Source: Nitratidesulfovibrio sp. SRB-5
GTDB taxonomy: Bacteria; Desulfobacterota; Desulfovibrionia; Desulfovibrionales; Desulfovibrionaceae
Direction: 5' to 3'
Assembly: GCF_019931275.1 (NCBI RefSeq)
Contig: NZ_JAIOTY010000002.1
Coordinates: 640,131-704,130 of the forward strand
DNA: 64,000 bases
Every line of letters begins with the position of its first letter. Within the stretch, counting starts at the first letter, position 1. The position numbers and the translations under genes are program-made. Shown here one piece after another: positions 37,413-46,010 of the stretch. The notes below the pieces were generated by a model that ran no database searches, was not told the origin of the DNA, and saw only the letters and a list, made by a program, of their open reading frames with translations.

Positions 37413-40367
37413 ATGGACTATCGCATAGCACACGAACTGCCGGGGCGCCTGCGCCTGCGCTGCGCCCCCGGTTCGTTTTCCCAGGACCGGGCGCATGATC
37501 TTGTGGCCCGCATCGTGGCCGTGGACGGCGTGGCAGAGGCGCACGCCACCGTCACCACCGGCAGCGTGCTGGTACGCTACACCCGCACCGCCGCGCGCGG
37601 CGAGGTGCTGTCCGTGGTGGACGGCTTTGTGGCCGGGGGCGCGCCGCGCCGCAGGTCGGCCGACAAGGCCGGGGCGCGTGCGTCTTCTGGCAACGGCGGC
37701 AGCGGCGGCAGGGGTGACAGGGGTGACAGGGGTGACGGGGCCGAGGCCCGGCCCGGTGCCGAACCCGCTGCCAGGCCCGGAGCACGCGGCGGCAAGGGCG
37801 CGGGCAGGGGGGCAGGCATGCCCTCCGGCATCAGCGGCAACGCTTCCGCCACCATCCCCGCCACCATCCCCGCCGGACCTGCTCGTCAGGCGCGCGGCCC
37901 CATGGGTGCGCATCTGCCGCCAGGGACTCCCGGCGTGGCCGGCCTGCACGGCATGGGTGCCATGGCCCCTCATGGCATGATTCCGGACGGTCCTGCACTG
38001 TCGGCAGACGCGTCGGGCGTGGCCGGGTTGGGCGGACTGAACGGACTGGCCATGGCCGGTGCCGCGCCCGGCGCGGGCGGACTGATCCGCTACCTGATCC
38101 TGCGTCCCTTCCTGCCGCGCATCGTGCGCATGGTCTCCGCATTCTTCCGCGCGCTCCCCTTCCTGCTCAAGGGGGGGCGGTCGCTGGCTTCCGGTCGTCT
38201 CAACGTGGACGTGCTGGACGCGGCGGCGCTGGGCATCTCGCTGGTGCGGGGCGACTTCCGCTCCGTGGGGCTGATCACCGCGCTGTTCGCCGTGGGCGAG
38301 TTCCTGGAGGAATGGACCCGCAAGAAGTCGCGCGAAAGCCTGGCCGAAAGCCTGGCCGTGGACGTGGACACCGTGTGGGTGAAACGCGGCGAGGCAGAGG
38401 TGCAGGTGCCCCTTTCCGCCCTGGCCGATGGCGACCTCGTGGTGGTCCGCGCCGGTTCGTCCATCCCCGTGGACGGCGTGGTGGCCGAGGGCGAAGCCAT
38501 GGTCAACCAGACCTCCATGACCGGCGAACCGCTGGCCGTGGCCCGGCGCGCCGGGGCCTCGGTGTACGCGGGCACCGTGGTGGAGGAAGGGCGGCTGGAC
38601 ATCCGGCCCACCGGCGTGGGGTCCGAGACGCGCATCAACCAGATCGTGGGCTTCATCGAACGGTCAGAAGCCCTGAAGGCCAACGTGCAGGGCAAGGCGG
38701 AGCGCCTGGCCGACGCCATCGTGCCGTACAGCTTCCTGCTGGCGGGCGGGGTGTGGGCCGTCACCCGAGACGTGGCCCGCGCCGCGTCGGTGCTGCTGGT
38801 GGACTACTCGTGCGCCATCCGCCTGGCCACGCCCTTGGCCATTCTGACCGGCATGCGCGAAGGCGCGCACCATGGTGTGCTCATCAAGGGGGGGCGGTTC
38901 ATCGAAGGTCTGGCGGGCGCGGACACCGTGGTCTTCGACAAGACGGGCACCCTCACCGAGGCGCGCCCCCGCGTGGCGGAGGTCATTTCGCTGAACGGGC
39001 ATGGCCGCGACGACGTATTGCGCCTGGCCGCCTGTCTGGAAGAGCATTTTCCCCATCCCGTGGCCCGCGCCGTGGTGCGCAAGGCCGAGCAGGAATCGCT
39101 GGACCATCAGGAAGAACACGCAGAGGTCGAATACGTGGTGGCCCACGGCATCGCCTCGCGCCTGCGCGGCAAGCGCGTGCTGGTGGGCAGCCGCCACTTC
39201 GTCCACGAGGACGAGGGCGTGCCTCTGGACGAATTCCTGCCCGTGATCAACGAATGGGCGGCCAAGGGCTACTCCATCCTGCACCTGGCCATCGGGGGCA
39301 AGCTGGCGGGCATCCTGTGCATAGAAGACCCGCTGCGGACCGAGGCCGCCGGGGTGGTGCGCGGCCTGCGCGAGCAGGGCGTGAAGCGCATCATCATGCT
39401 GACCGGCGACGGGCCGGTGACGGCGGCGGCGGTGGCCAACGCCGTGGGCGTGGACGAATGGCGCGCCCAGGTGCTGCCCGCCGACAAGGCCGACATCGTG
39501 CGGCAGTTGCAGGCCGAGGGCGGCAAGGTGGTGATGGTGGGCGACGGCATCAACGATTCGCCCGCCCTGTCCGCCGCCGACGTGGGCGTTTCCCTGCGAG
39601 ACGGGGCAGACCTTGCCCGCGAGGTGGCCGACGTGGTGCTTTCCGGCAACGACCTTGCGGAACTGCTGGTGGCGCGTCAGTTGGCAAAGGCAACCCTGCG
39701 GCGCATCCATGTGAACTTCGGGTCCATCATGGGGCTGAATTCGGCCTTCATGGCCCTTGGCCTGGTGGGCCGGGCGCAGCCCGGCATGCTGGCTCTGCTG
39801 CACAACCTGACCACCGTGGGCGTGGCCCTGAACGCCATGCGGCCCATGCTGGGCAATGGCGCGGCAGAAGGGCGGCGCGGCGCGGAGCGCACGCCGGGGA
39901 TGATGGCGCTGCCCGTGGGCGTGGCCGGAGAGGCTGCGGCTGGCCCGGTTGCCGGGGCGGCCACCGCCGTGGTTTCGCCCACAGCACGGGTTGCGGCGGG
40001 TATTGCCGGGGCGGGTGCCGCCGTCAGGTCCGCGCTGAAGGCCACCGTGCAGGGCGCTGCCAAGACGGTGGGTACCATGGCGGGCAAGGCCCGGGCGACC
40101 GGGGAATCGGACACCGCCATGCCGGGCAAGGGCTCCGCAAAGGTTCCGGTTGCTGCGAAGTCAGGCCCATTAGGAAAGTCTGACATGTCGGGCAAGGTCG
40201 CCCCGTCTGCCAAAGATGGCGCCAAGCCGACCAAGCCCGTAAAATCCGCCAAATCCGCCAAATCCGGCAAGTCGGCCAAAACCACCGACGAAACCGGTTC
40301 GGCCAAAGGCGGGGCCAGGGCCACCGGCAAGGCTGCCCGCAAGACCGGCGGTTCCGGCACGGCATAA
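37413..40367 (+). CDS. Heavy-metal P1B-type ATPase with atypical YSC transmembrane motif
   Basis: A 984-residue cation pump. An N-terminal HMA-like domain (1-75, no CxxC) is followed by a Gly/Ala/Pro-rich linker (about 75-220), the A-domain with SMTGEP, the phosphorylation site D509 in DKTGTLT, the HP motif in EEHFPHPVARA, and GDGIND near 710. The metal-site helix reads DYSCAIRLATP (Y465-S466-C467) where copper and zinc pumps have CPC or SPC, so the invariant Pro is missing. The C-terminal 150 residues are Ala/Lys/Gly/Ser-rich and histone-H1-like, partly from AAATCCGCC repeats. Metal specificity cannot be read from this motif; manganese, iron or another transition metal are open. Confidence 0.9.
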   Translation: MDYRIAHELPGRLRLRCAPGSFSQDRAHDLVARIVAVDGVAEAHATVTTGSVLVRYTRTAARGEVLSVVDGFVAGGAPRRRSADKAGARASSGNGGSGGRGDRGDRGDGAEARPGAEPAARPGARGGKGAGRGAGMPSGISGNASATIPATIPAGPARQARGPMGAHLPPGTPGVAGLHGMGAMAPHGMIPDGPALSADASGVAGLGGLNGLAMAGAAPGAGGLIRYLILRPFLPRIVRMVSAFFRALPFLLKGGRSLASGRLNVDVLDAAALGISLVRGDFRSVGLITALFAVGEFLEEWTRKKSRESLAESLAVDVDTVWVKRGEAEVQVPLSALADGDLVVVRAGSSIPVDGVVAEGEAMVNQTSMTGEPLAVARRAGASVYAGTVVEEGRLDIRPTGVGSETRINQIVGFIERSEALKANVQGKAERLADAIVPYSFLLAGGVWAVTRDVARAASVLLVDYSCAIRLATPLAILTGMREGAHHGVLIKGGRFIEGLAGADTVVFDKTGTLTEARPRVAEVISLNGHGRDDVLRLAACLEEHFPHPVARAVVRKAEQESLDHQEEHAEVEYVVAHGIASRLRGKRVLVGSRHFVHEDEGVPLDEFLPVINEWAAKGYSILHLAIGGKLAGILCIEDPLRTEAAGVVRGLREQGVKRIIMLTGDGPVTAAAVANAVGVDEWRAQVLPADKADIVRQLQAEGGKVVMVGDGINDSPALSAADVGVSLRDGADLAREVADVVLSGNDLAELLVARQLAKATLRRIHVNFGSIMGLNSAFMALGLVGRAQPGMLALLHNLTTVGVALNAMRPMLGNGAAEGRRGAERTPGMMALPVGVAGEAAAGPVAGAATAVVSPTARVAAGIAGAGAAVRSALKATVQGAAKTVGTMAGKARATGESDTAMPGKGSAKVPVAAKSGPLGKSDMSGKVAPSAKDGAKPTKPVKSAKSAKSGKSAKTTDETGSAKGGARATGKAARKTGGSGTA

Positions 40368-40418
40368 CGGACGCATCCGCAGCAGGGCCGCGCCCGGCGC
40401 GGCAAGGAGGGGAGGACC

Positions 40419-40856
40419 ATGATCAGCAGCTTCATCGACGGCAGGGTACGCATCCGGTGCGATGCGCTGCGCAACCCGGAGGCAGCCGCCGCCATCGAAG
40501 GCACCCTGCGCGAGACGCCGGGCGTGCTTTCCGCCACGGCCAATCCGCGCACCGGCGGCCTGCTGGTGGAATACGACCCGGACGCCGTGACGCAGGAGCA
40601 ACTGCTGGAAGCGGCGAAGATGCTGGAAGCCTTTGCGGCGCAGGAACCGGCAGCCCCGAAGAAATCGTGCTGCTGCCGCCGCCTGACCAAGGCCGAGGCC
40701 ATGCGCATTTCCAAGCGGGGCATGGCCGGGTCGCTGGCGGCGCTGGTGCTGTTCGGGCTGGCCGGGCGCGAGCGGGCGCACATCGTGGCGGGCGGGCTGT
40801 TCCTGGCCTTCAACGCCTACCATCTGTACGCGTATCGCAAGCGCATCATGGCCTAG
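40419..40856 (+). CDS. HMA-like domain membrane protein
   Basis: A 145-residue protein. Residues 1-70 form a ferredoxin-like HMA fold without the CxxC metal site (DGRVRIRCDALRN, then VLSATANPRTGGLLVEY). A cysteine run follows (SCCCRR, near 83-88), then two hydrophobic segments. GGAGG stands upstream. It is 51 bases after the ATPase and resembles the HMA-like domain at that protein's own N-terminus, suggesting a partner or metal-handling accessory subunit. Confidence 0.82.
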   Translation: MISSFIDGRVRIRCDALRNPEAAAAIEGTLRETPGVLSATANPRTGGLLVEYDPDAVTQEQLLEAAKMLEAFAAQEPAAPKKSCCCRRLTKAEAMRISKRGMAGSLAALVLFGLAGRERAHIVAGGLFLAFNAYHLYAYRKRIMA

Positions 40857-40880
40857 GCCAGCGCGATCCGGTCGCAGGCC

Positions 40881-41216
40881 CTACGGCTTGCACACCTTGC
40901 AGGGGCGAAAACCCGCGTCCAGGGCTGCTTTGCGCGTGGTGAACACCGCCGTGCAGGCCTTGCACGCGTAGTAAGTGCAACCCTGCTGGTGGAAAATGTG
41001 CGACTGCACGTTGCCGTGGTAGACGGCATTCTGCGCGGCCTGTGCGGGGGGTGCGGAAAAGACCAGCGTCAGGGGCAGCGTCAGGGGCAGCGTCAGGGGC
41101 GACGTCAGGGTCGAGATCAGGGGCAGCGTCAGCAGCAGGGTGAGCAGAGCCGCCGCTGCGGCGCGGACCGCGAGCGGGCACGGGCCGGAACGGAAACGTG
41201 ACGGTGTAGGGCGCAT
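40881..41216 (-). CDS. Exported Ada-type zinc-binding domain protein
   Basis: A 111-residue protein with a long signal peptide (AAAALLTLLLTLP, ending near APPAQA-A) and a mature part that is an Ada metal-binding domain: VYHGNVQSHIFHQQGC, then YYACKAC, and RPCKVC, a four-Cys zinc site. In Ada that domain repairs methyl phosphotriesters; exported stand-alone forms are common and their role is unknown. Part of the signal sequence (LTLPLTLPLT) is coded by a 12-base tandem repeat (41060-41130). AAAGGAGG precedes the 41216 start. Confidence 0.82.
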   Translation of the reverse strand: MRPTPSRFRSGPCPLAVRAAAAALLTLLLTLPLISTLTSPLTLPLTLPLTLVFSAPPAQAAQNAVYHGNVQSHIFHQQGCTYYACKACTAVFTTRKAALDAGFRPCKVCKP

Positions 41217-41288
41217 GCGGGCCTCCTTTGGTGTGGCCCTACCGCGAAGCGGACAGGCGCGCAACGGACTGAGAATGCATGCATGCGA

Positions 41289-41318
41289 GAAGGGGCGTCC
41301 TCATGGGGCGCCCTTTTT
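41289..41318. terminator. Hairpin between ApgM-like and Ada-like genes
   Basis: AAGGGGCG/CGCCCTT-type stem with TTTTT on the plus strand. On the minus strand, the direction of both neighbouring genes, the tail is CTTCTC. It may end the ApgM operon weakly, or stop antisense transcription. Confidence 0.45.
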
Positions 41319-41370
41319 GCGTGGATGGCGGGAAAGGCGGTGCGAAAAGCCTGCCCCAGCGGGGTGAGCG

Positions 41371-42654
41371 CTACGCGCCAGCCCGGTTCGTCTCGGCCCG
41401 CAGGATCAGGTCCAGCAGGGCGGGACCGGAGGGAATGCGCAGGCCCGTGGCCGCGCAGGCCGCCTCGTCGAACCGGGCGGCAGGATGCGGCAGCGTGCCC
41501 GGCCCGTGCAGCAGGAAGGGCACGGCGTCCGGGTGGTGGCGACCATCGCCGCAGTGGGTGATGTGGTCGCAGGTGACGCAGAGCAGGGCGTCGGGCCGGG
41601 CCGTGCGCAGGGGGGCGATGAGTTCCACGTCGATGCGGGCCAGCAGGGCGGACTTGGCGCGGGCGTCGCGGGCGTGGGCGCACATGTCCGGGCCTTCCAC
41701 GTGGATGAAGACCACTGCGTGGTCGGCCAGCAGGGCGAGGGCGGCGGCGGCCTTGGCGGCAAGGTCTGTATCCGCGCCGCCGGTGGCGCCGGGGATTTCG
41801 GGCGCGGCAAGGCCTGCGGCAAGGGCCAGTCCGCGTGCCAGCGGCACCGCCGCCACCATGGCGGCGGCGAGGGGGGCGCCGGGTGTCGATGCCGTGGCGG
41901 TGGAAGTGCGCCGGGTGGCAAACGGCGGCAGGTCGGGGCGGTGACCGCAACCCCACGGCCACAGGGCCAGACCGTGCGGGGCGTCCTTTTCGGTATATCG
42001 GGCAAGGTGCGCGTTGGCCGCCGTGATGCGCGCGTGCAGGGCCGGGTGGTGGTGGGCCAGGTTGCTCAGGGCATCGGCGGGGGATTGACCGACGACATCC
42101 TGCGGTCCGGCGGGCGTGAAAGGCGTGGGTGCGGTGAACGCGGGCGTGGGGGACGAAGAGATGACAGGTGAAGACGGAGAGGCGGCGTGGCTGGCGGTAT
42201 CCCGTTCCACCACCGTGAAGCGGAAGCCGCCGCCGTGGGCCGTGGCGTGGGACGGGGGCGGGAAGGCCTCGGACACGATGCGGGCAATCGTTTGTTCCGT
42301 GGCGGGGAGCAGGGTGGCGGCGGGGTCGGCGATAGTGCCATGGGCGTCCAGCGCCACCACGTTGCAGCGCCATGCCGTGTCGCGGGGGGCAAGGGTCAGG
42401 CCTGCGGCCAGGGCTTCAAGGGGGCCGCGCGCGGCGGGGTGGCGCAGCGGGTCGTAGCCGAGCAGGGCGGGGATGCCCGCGTCGGAACCGGCTTCCGCGC
42501 CGCAAGGGATGACCTGGCAGAGACCGGCGGTGCCGGTGGCGGCGAGGTGGTCGAGGGTGGGCGTGTGCGCGGCGGCCAGCGGGGTGGGCTGGCCATCGCG
42601 GGCGGGCAGGTCGGCCATGCCGTCGAGGATGCAGATGATGCGGGGCGTGTGCAT
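41371..42654 (-). CDS. ApgM-type phosphoglycerate mutase homologue, proposed homoserine kinase
   Basis: A 427-residue member of the alkaline-phosphatase superfamily, archaeal-type cofactor-independent phosphoglycerate mutase branch. It has the metal site CILDGMADLP (D11), the catalytic Ser57 in AGSDAGIPALLGYDP, and C-terminal HVEGPDMCAHARD and CDHITHCGDGRHHPD. One subfamily of these proteins, found beside homoserine dehydrogenase in organisms without ThrB, is annotated as a proposed homoserine kinase, and this gene lies downstream of hom on the same strand. Phosphoglycerate mutase remains the alternative. An insert of about 45 low-complexity residues occurs near 165-190. No ribosome binding site is evident at 42654. 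Confidence 0.82.
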   Translation of the reverse strand: MHTPRIICILDGMADLPARDGQPTPLAAAHTPTLDHLAATGTAGLCQVIPCGAEAGSDAGIPALLGYDPLRHPAARGPLEALAAGLTLAPRDTAWRCNVVALDAHGTIADPAATLLPATEQTIARIVSEAFPPPSHATAHGGGFRFTVVERDTASHAASPSSPVISSSPTPAFTAPTPFTPAGPQDVVGQSPADALSNLAHHHPALHARITAANAHLARYTEKDAPHGLALWPWGCGHRPDLPPFATRRTSTATASTPGAPLAAAMVAAVPLARGLALAAGLAAPEIPGATGGADTDLAAKAAAALALLADHAVVFIHVEGPDMCAHARDARAKSALLARIDVELIAPLRTARPDALLCVTCDHITHCGDGRHHPDAVPFLLHGPGTLPHPAARFDEAACAATGLRIPSGPALLDLILRAETNRAGA

Positions 42655-42682
42655 GGCGGTGGCGGTGGTGGCGCTTGGGGTA

Positions 42683-42895
42683 GCACGGTCACGTTGCTTG
42701 CAAAATTCGTCTTTTTCCGCCGGGCGGCGTTGGTTTGCCATTTTTGATGCTCACGTACCAAAGTACGCTCCGCTCAAAAATGGCAACCCGCCTTGTCCGG
42801 CGAAAAAACTCGTAATTTCTGGCACCGTGTCCGCACCAGCCATCCGCGCCGGAAGACCGGCGCGGAGTATAAGGAAAAAAGGCAGTTCACTGGCA
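42683..42895 (+). repeat. Dispersed hairpin element, family A copy 2
   Basis: The simplest copy. Arms CGCCGGGCGGCGTTGG-TTTGCCATTTTTGA (42718-42747) and TCAAAAATGGCA-ACCCGCCTTGTCCGGCG (42774-42802) enclose TGCTCACGTACCAAAGTACG, itself a small GTAC/GTAC hairpin. The GCGCCGG/CCGGCGC hairpin and GAGTATAAGGAA follow. It lies between hom and the ApgM-like gene. Confidence 0.8.
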
Positions 42896-42984
42896 GGAAA
42901 AGAACCAAGAGAAAGGCCGGGAAGGTGCGTTGGGGGTGGTACGGGCAAGCAGGGCTGCCGCCTTACGGTTGCATTTCCCCAATC

Positions 42985-43050
42985 AAAAAGTTCTGGAGGG
43001 GATGGGGTGCGGGGAAGGGGAACCTCTTCCAAGAGGTTCCCCTTCCCCGC
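42985..43050 (-). terminator. Long-stem terminator after hom (terminator family T)
   Basis: A 20-base perfect stem GCGGGGAAGGGGAACCTCTT/AAGAGGTTCCCCTTCCCCGC with a two-base loop, then on the minus strand a C-rich spacer and CTTTTT (42990-42985). The same design occurs at 55093-55163 and 58690-58749 with different apical stem sequence. It would reduce transcription into the ApgM-like gene. Confidence 0.7.
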
Positions 43051-43081
43051 GAATTTATCCCTTTTCCTGCCTTTTCAATCC

Positions 43082-44410
43082 TTACTGCAACACGCGGTAG
43101 CACACAGGCGGCGCAAGCAGAAGCCCGGCGGCCTGCACCTGGGCGATGGCGCCCTGGATGGCGCTGGCCTTGGCGGCGTGGGTCATGAACACCAGCGGCA
43201 CGCCCTGGGGGTGCTGCCCCTTCTGGATGGCCTGGGCGATGCTGATGGAGTGGTCGGCCATGGCCCCGGCCAGGTCGCGCAGCACGCCGGGGTTGTCCGG
43301 CACCATGGCGCGCACGTAGTAGCTGCTTTCGGCGTCTGCCGGGGGCAGGATGTCCGCGCGGGGCGGCACCTGACGCTGAAAGCCGGTGTTGTGCGGGGCG
43401 GCGCCGCGCGCCACGGTCATCAGGTCGGCCAGCACGGCGCTGGCGGTGGGCAGGCTGCCCGCGCCAAGCCCGTGCAGGAACACGGGGCCCACGGCGTTGC
43501 CTTCCAGGCGGATGGCGTTGTACGCGCCGCCCACCCGGGCGATGAGGAAGGTGTGCTTGACCAGGGTGGGAAACACCCCGGCCTCCAGCTTGCCGTCCAC
43601 CTCGCGCACCTGAGCCAGCAGCTTGATGCGAAAGCCCAGTTCGCGCGCGAACTCGATGTCCATGCGGTCGATGCCCGCAATGCCCTGCACGGGCAGTTCG
43701 GCGTAGGGGTAGTCCATGCCGTAGGCCAGGCGGATCAGCAGCACCAGCTTGTGGGCGGTGTCGTGGCCTTCGATGTCCAGCGTGGGGTCCGCCTCGGCGT
43801 AGCCCAGTTCCTGCGCCTGCCCGAGGGCGGTGGCGAAGTCCAGGCCGTTGCTGGTCATCTCGGACAGGATGTAGTTGGCCGTGCCGTTCAGGATGCCGAC
43901 CAGCGAGCCGATGCGGTTGCCCGCCAGGCTTTCCTTCAGCGTCTGGACGATGGGGATGCCCCCGGCCACGCTGGCCTCGTGGTGCAGGCCCACGTTCTTC
44001 TGCTCGGCCAGGCGGTACAGGTCGTAGCCGTCTTCGGCCAGCAGGGCCTTGTTGGCGGTGACCACGTGCTTGCCCGCTTCCAGCGCCCGCTTGATGATGG
44101 CGTGGGGGGCGGCAATGCCGCCCATCAGTTCCACCAGCACGTCGATTTCCGGGTCGTCGGTGAGCACTGCCGGGTCGGCGGTCAGGGTTGCGCCCTGCGG
44201 CACGGGCCAGGCGCGCGGCTTGGCCAGGTCGCGCACCAGAATGGTCTTGATGACCATTTCGCGGCCGGTGCGCTCGGTGATCCACTGGCGGTTCTCGTCC
44301 AGCACGCGGACAAGGCCGCTGCCCACGGTGCCGAACCCGGCCATGCCTATGACCAGCGGCTTCTGGGGCATGGGGCGCTTGTCGCCCGGCTTGTCGCTTT
44401 CGCTACCCAC
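43082..44410 (-). CDS. hom: Homoserine dehydrogenase
   Basis: Reduces aspartate semialdehyde to homoserine, the branch toward threonine and methionine. The 442-residue protein has the nucleotide-binding [12 protein letters not shown] near the N-terminus, the catalytic domain ([32 protein letters not shown]), and a C-terminal ACT domain ([21 protein letters not shown]) for feedback control, usually by threonine. It starts with GTG at 44410, preceded by GGGAGG, and overlaps the end of the aminotransferase gene by eight bases. Confidence 0.96.
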   Translation of the reverse strand: MGSESDKPGDKRPMPQKPLVIGMAGFGTVGSGLVRVLDENRQWITERTGREMVIKTILVRDLAKPRAWPVPQGATLTADPAVLTDDPEIDVLVELMGGIAAPHAIIKRALEAGKHVVTANKALLAEDGYDLYRLAEQKNVGLHHEASVAGGIPIVQTLKESLAGNRIGSLVGILNGTANYILSEMTSNGLDFATALGQAQELGYAEADPTLDIEGHDTAHKLVLLIRLAYGMDYPYAELPVQGIAGIDRMDIEFARELGFRIKLLAQVREVDGKLEAGVFPTLVKHTFLIARVGGAYNAIRLEGNAVGPVFLHGLGAGSLPTASAVLADLMTVARGAAPHNTGFQRQVPPRADILPPADAESSYYVRAMVPDNPGVLRDLAGAMADHSISIAQAIQKGQHPQGVPLVFMTHAAKASAIQGAIAQVQAAGLLLAPPVCYRVLQ

Positions 44411-45587
44411 ACGACCTCCCGGAGAGCACCTTCTTGATGCCCTTCATGGCCTGCTTGGTACGGTGTTCGTTCTCGATGAGGGCGAAGCGGACGTGGTCGT
44501 CGCCGTGCGCGCCAAAGCCCAGCCCCGGAGAAACGGCCACGTGGCCTTCCTTGAGCAGCAGCTTGGAGAATTCCACGGACCCCATGGCCCGGAATTCCTC
44601 GGGAATCTGGGCCCACACGAACATGGTGCCCTTGGGCGGCGGCACGTCCCACCCCGCGCGGCCAAGCCCTTCGATGAGCACGTCGCGCCGCTTGCGGTAG
44701 GTGTCCACGATTTCGGTCACGCATTCCTGCGGTCCGTTCAGGGCCACGGTGGCCGCGATCTGGATGGGCTGGAAGTGGCCGTAGTCGAGGTAGCTCTTGA
44801 TGCGGGTAAGCGCGTAGACCAGGTCGCGGTTGCCCACGCAGAAGCCCACGCGCCATCCGGCCATGGAGTAGCTTTTGGACATGGAGAAGAATTCCACGCC
44901 CACGTCCTTTGCGCCTTCGGCCTGCATGAAGCTGGGCGGCATGTGGCCGTCGAAGGCCAGGTCCGCGTAGGCGAAGTCGTGGATGACGTAGATCTTGTGT
45001 TCCTTGGCGAAGTCCACGACCTTCTGGAAGAATTCCGGCGCGGCTATCTCGCAGGTGGGGTTGTGCGGGTAGCTGATGAACAGCAGCTTGGGCTGCGGCC
45101 AGGTCTGGCGGGTGGCCACCAGCAGGTCTTCGAAGAAGTCGCGCCCGCGCCCGATGGGAATGCGCCGCACGTCGGCCCCGGCAATGATGGGGGCATAGGT
45201 GTGGATGGGGTAGGTGGGGTCCGGCGCGAACACCACATCGCCGGGCGACAGCATGGCCAGCGACAGGTGCGAAAGCCCTTCCTTGGCGCCCATGGTGGCC
45301 ACGGCTTCCGTGTCCGGGTCAAGGTACACGCCGAAGCGGCGCATGTACCAGTCGCAGATGGCCTTGCGCAGGTTGGGGATGCCGCGCGACACCGAGTAGC
45401 GGTGGTTCACGCCCTTGCCCGATGCTTCCACCAGCTTGTCCACGATGTGCTGGGGCGTGGGGATGTCGGGGTTGCCCATGCCAAGGTCGACGATGTCCAC
45501 GTTCTGGCGACGCAGCTGCATCTTCAGTTCGTTCACCGTCGCAAAGACATAGGGAGGCAGACGGTGCATGCGCGGAAACTGGTTCAT
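44403..45587 (-). CDS. Class I aminotransferase, AlaC-like
   Basis: PLP-dependent aminotransferase of 394 residues. It has [23 protein letters not shown], the conserved SYPHNPT, DFAYADL, the PLP lysine K238 in [12 protein letters not shown], and a C-terminal [11 protein letters not shown]. Closest family resemblance is to AlaC-type alanine/aspartate-family aminotransferases; LL-diaminopimelate aminotransferase is a less likely alternative. It is the first structural gene of the operon with hom and lies 24 bases downstream of an attenuator-type terminator. The start has GGAG at a long spacing. Confidence 0.9.
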   Translation of the reverse strand: MNQFPRMHRLPPYVFATVNELKMQLRRQNVDIVDLGMGNPDIPTPQHIVDKLVEASGKGVNHRYSVSRGIPNLRKAICDWYMRRFGVYLDPDTEAVATMGAKEGLSHLSLAMLSPGDVVFAPDPTYPIHTYAPIIAGADVRRIPIGRGRDFFEDLLVATRQTWPQPKLLFISYPHNPTCEIAAPEFFQKVVDFAKEHKIYVIHDFAYADLAFDGHMPPSFMQAEGAKDVGVEFFSMSKSYSMAGWRVGFCVGNRDLVYALTRIKSYLDYGHFQPIQIAATVALNGPQECVTEIVDTYRKRRDVLIEGLGRAGWDVPPPKGTMFVWAQIPEEFRAMGSVEFSKLLLKEGHVAVSPGLGFGAHGDDHVRFALIENEHRTKQAMKGIKKVLSGRSCG

Positions 45588-45610
45588 GGCGAAGTTCTCC
45601 GTGGTTGAAA

Positions 45611-45635
45611 CAAAAAGAGGCGGCAGCGCCGCCTC
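45611..45635 (-). terminator. Attenuator terminator in the leader of the aminotransferase-hom operon
   Basis: Minus strand: GAGGCGGC (45635-45628), loop GCT, GCCGCCTC (45624-45617), then TTTTT (45616-45612). It ends 24 bases before the aminotransferase start and begins 22 bases after the stop of a leader peptide. GCGGCAGCCGCC in the leader (minus strand, 45678-45667) can pair with the GGCGGC and TGCCGC parts of this hairpin (two-base bulge), giving a mutually exclusive antiterminator. Confidence 0.85.
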
Positions 45636-45657
45636 GAACCAACGGCGCAAGCCTGCG

Positions 45658-45744
45658 TCACCGAGCGGCGGCTGCCGCGGTGGCGGCCGCGGCGGTAGCG
45701 GCGGCGGTGGTGGCGATGGTAGCGGTCCGGTCGAGGTGGGACAT
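45658..45744 (-). CDS. Thr/Ala-rich leader peptide (attenuation)
   Basis: A 28-codon open frame starting MSHLDRT. Thr occurs at 7, 9, 12, 13, 17 and 22, Ile at 10, Ala at 8, 11, 14-16, 18-21 and 23-27, and the peptide ends with Arg. AAGAG at eight bases from the ATG is a modest ribosome binding site. All six Thr codons are ACC. The frame precedes the U-tailed hairpin in front of the aminotransferase-hom genes, the arrangement of amino-acid biosynthetic attenuators such as thrL. Codons 23-26 form the segment able to pair with the terminator. TATACA at 45781-45776 is a possible -10 of the leader promoter. No family resemblance beyond the composition is claimed. Confidence 0.75.
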   Translation of the reverse strand: MSHLDRTATIATTAAATAAAATAAAAAR

Positions 45745-46010
45745 GCCGATGACTCTTGTGGTGGAGAATGGCCGTGTATACATTGCGCGTGCGCCGCGTG
45801 CCGGTGCGCTGGCGTCTGGTGGACGCCGTGCACGGGACGGAAAGCCCGAACGAATGATCCGGACAAACGGTCCGGACAAAGTCTTCTGACAGGCGGCGAG
45901 GCTACCGTGGGTTGCGGTGTCGGTGGGTTGTACTGCAAAAAAGAAATGCCGGTCAATACGCCTAGCTGCGATGATCGGAGACTGTTTGGCCGAACGGTGC
46001 CGGGGGATGC

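Noticed and set aside
42820-42837. Second sigma-54-like site TGGCACCGTGTCCGCAC
   Set aside because: Spacing fits, but the -12 part is poor and the sequence belongs to the conserved tail of a family A element whose other copies lose the GG.
45777-45879. Longer version of the leader peptide starting upstream at 45879
   Set aside because: The upstream part is Arg/Pro-rich without a ribosome binding site and would span the likely leader promoter; the start at 45744 fits an attenuator better.
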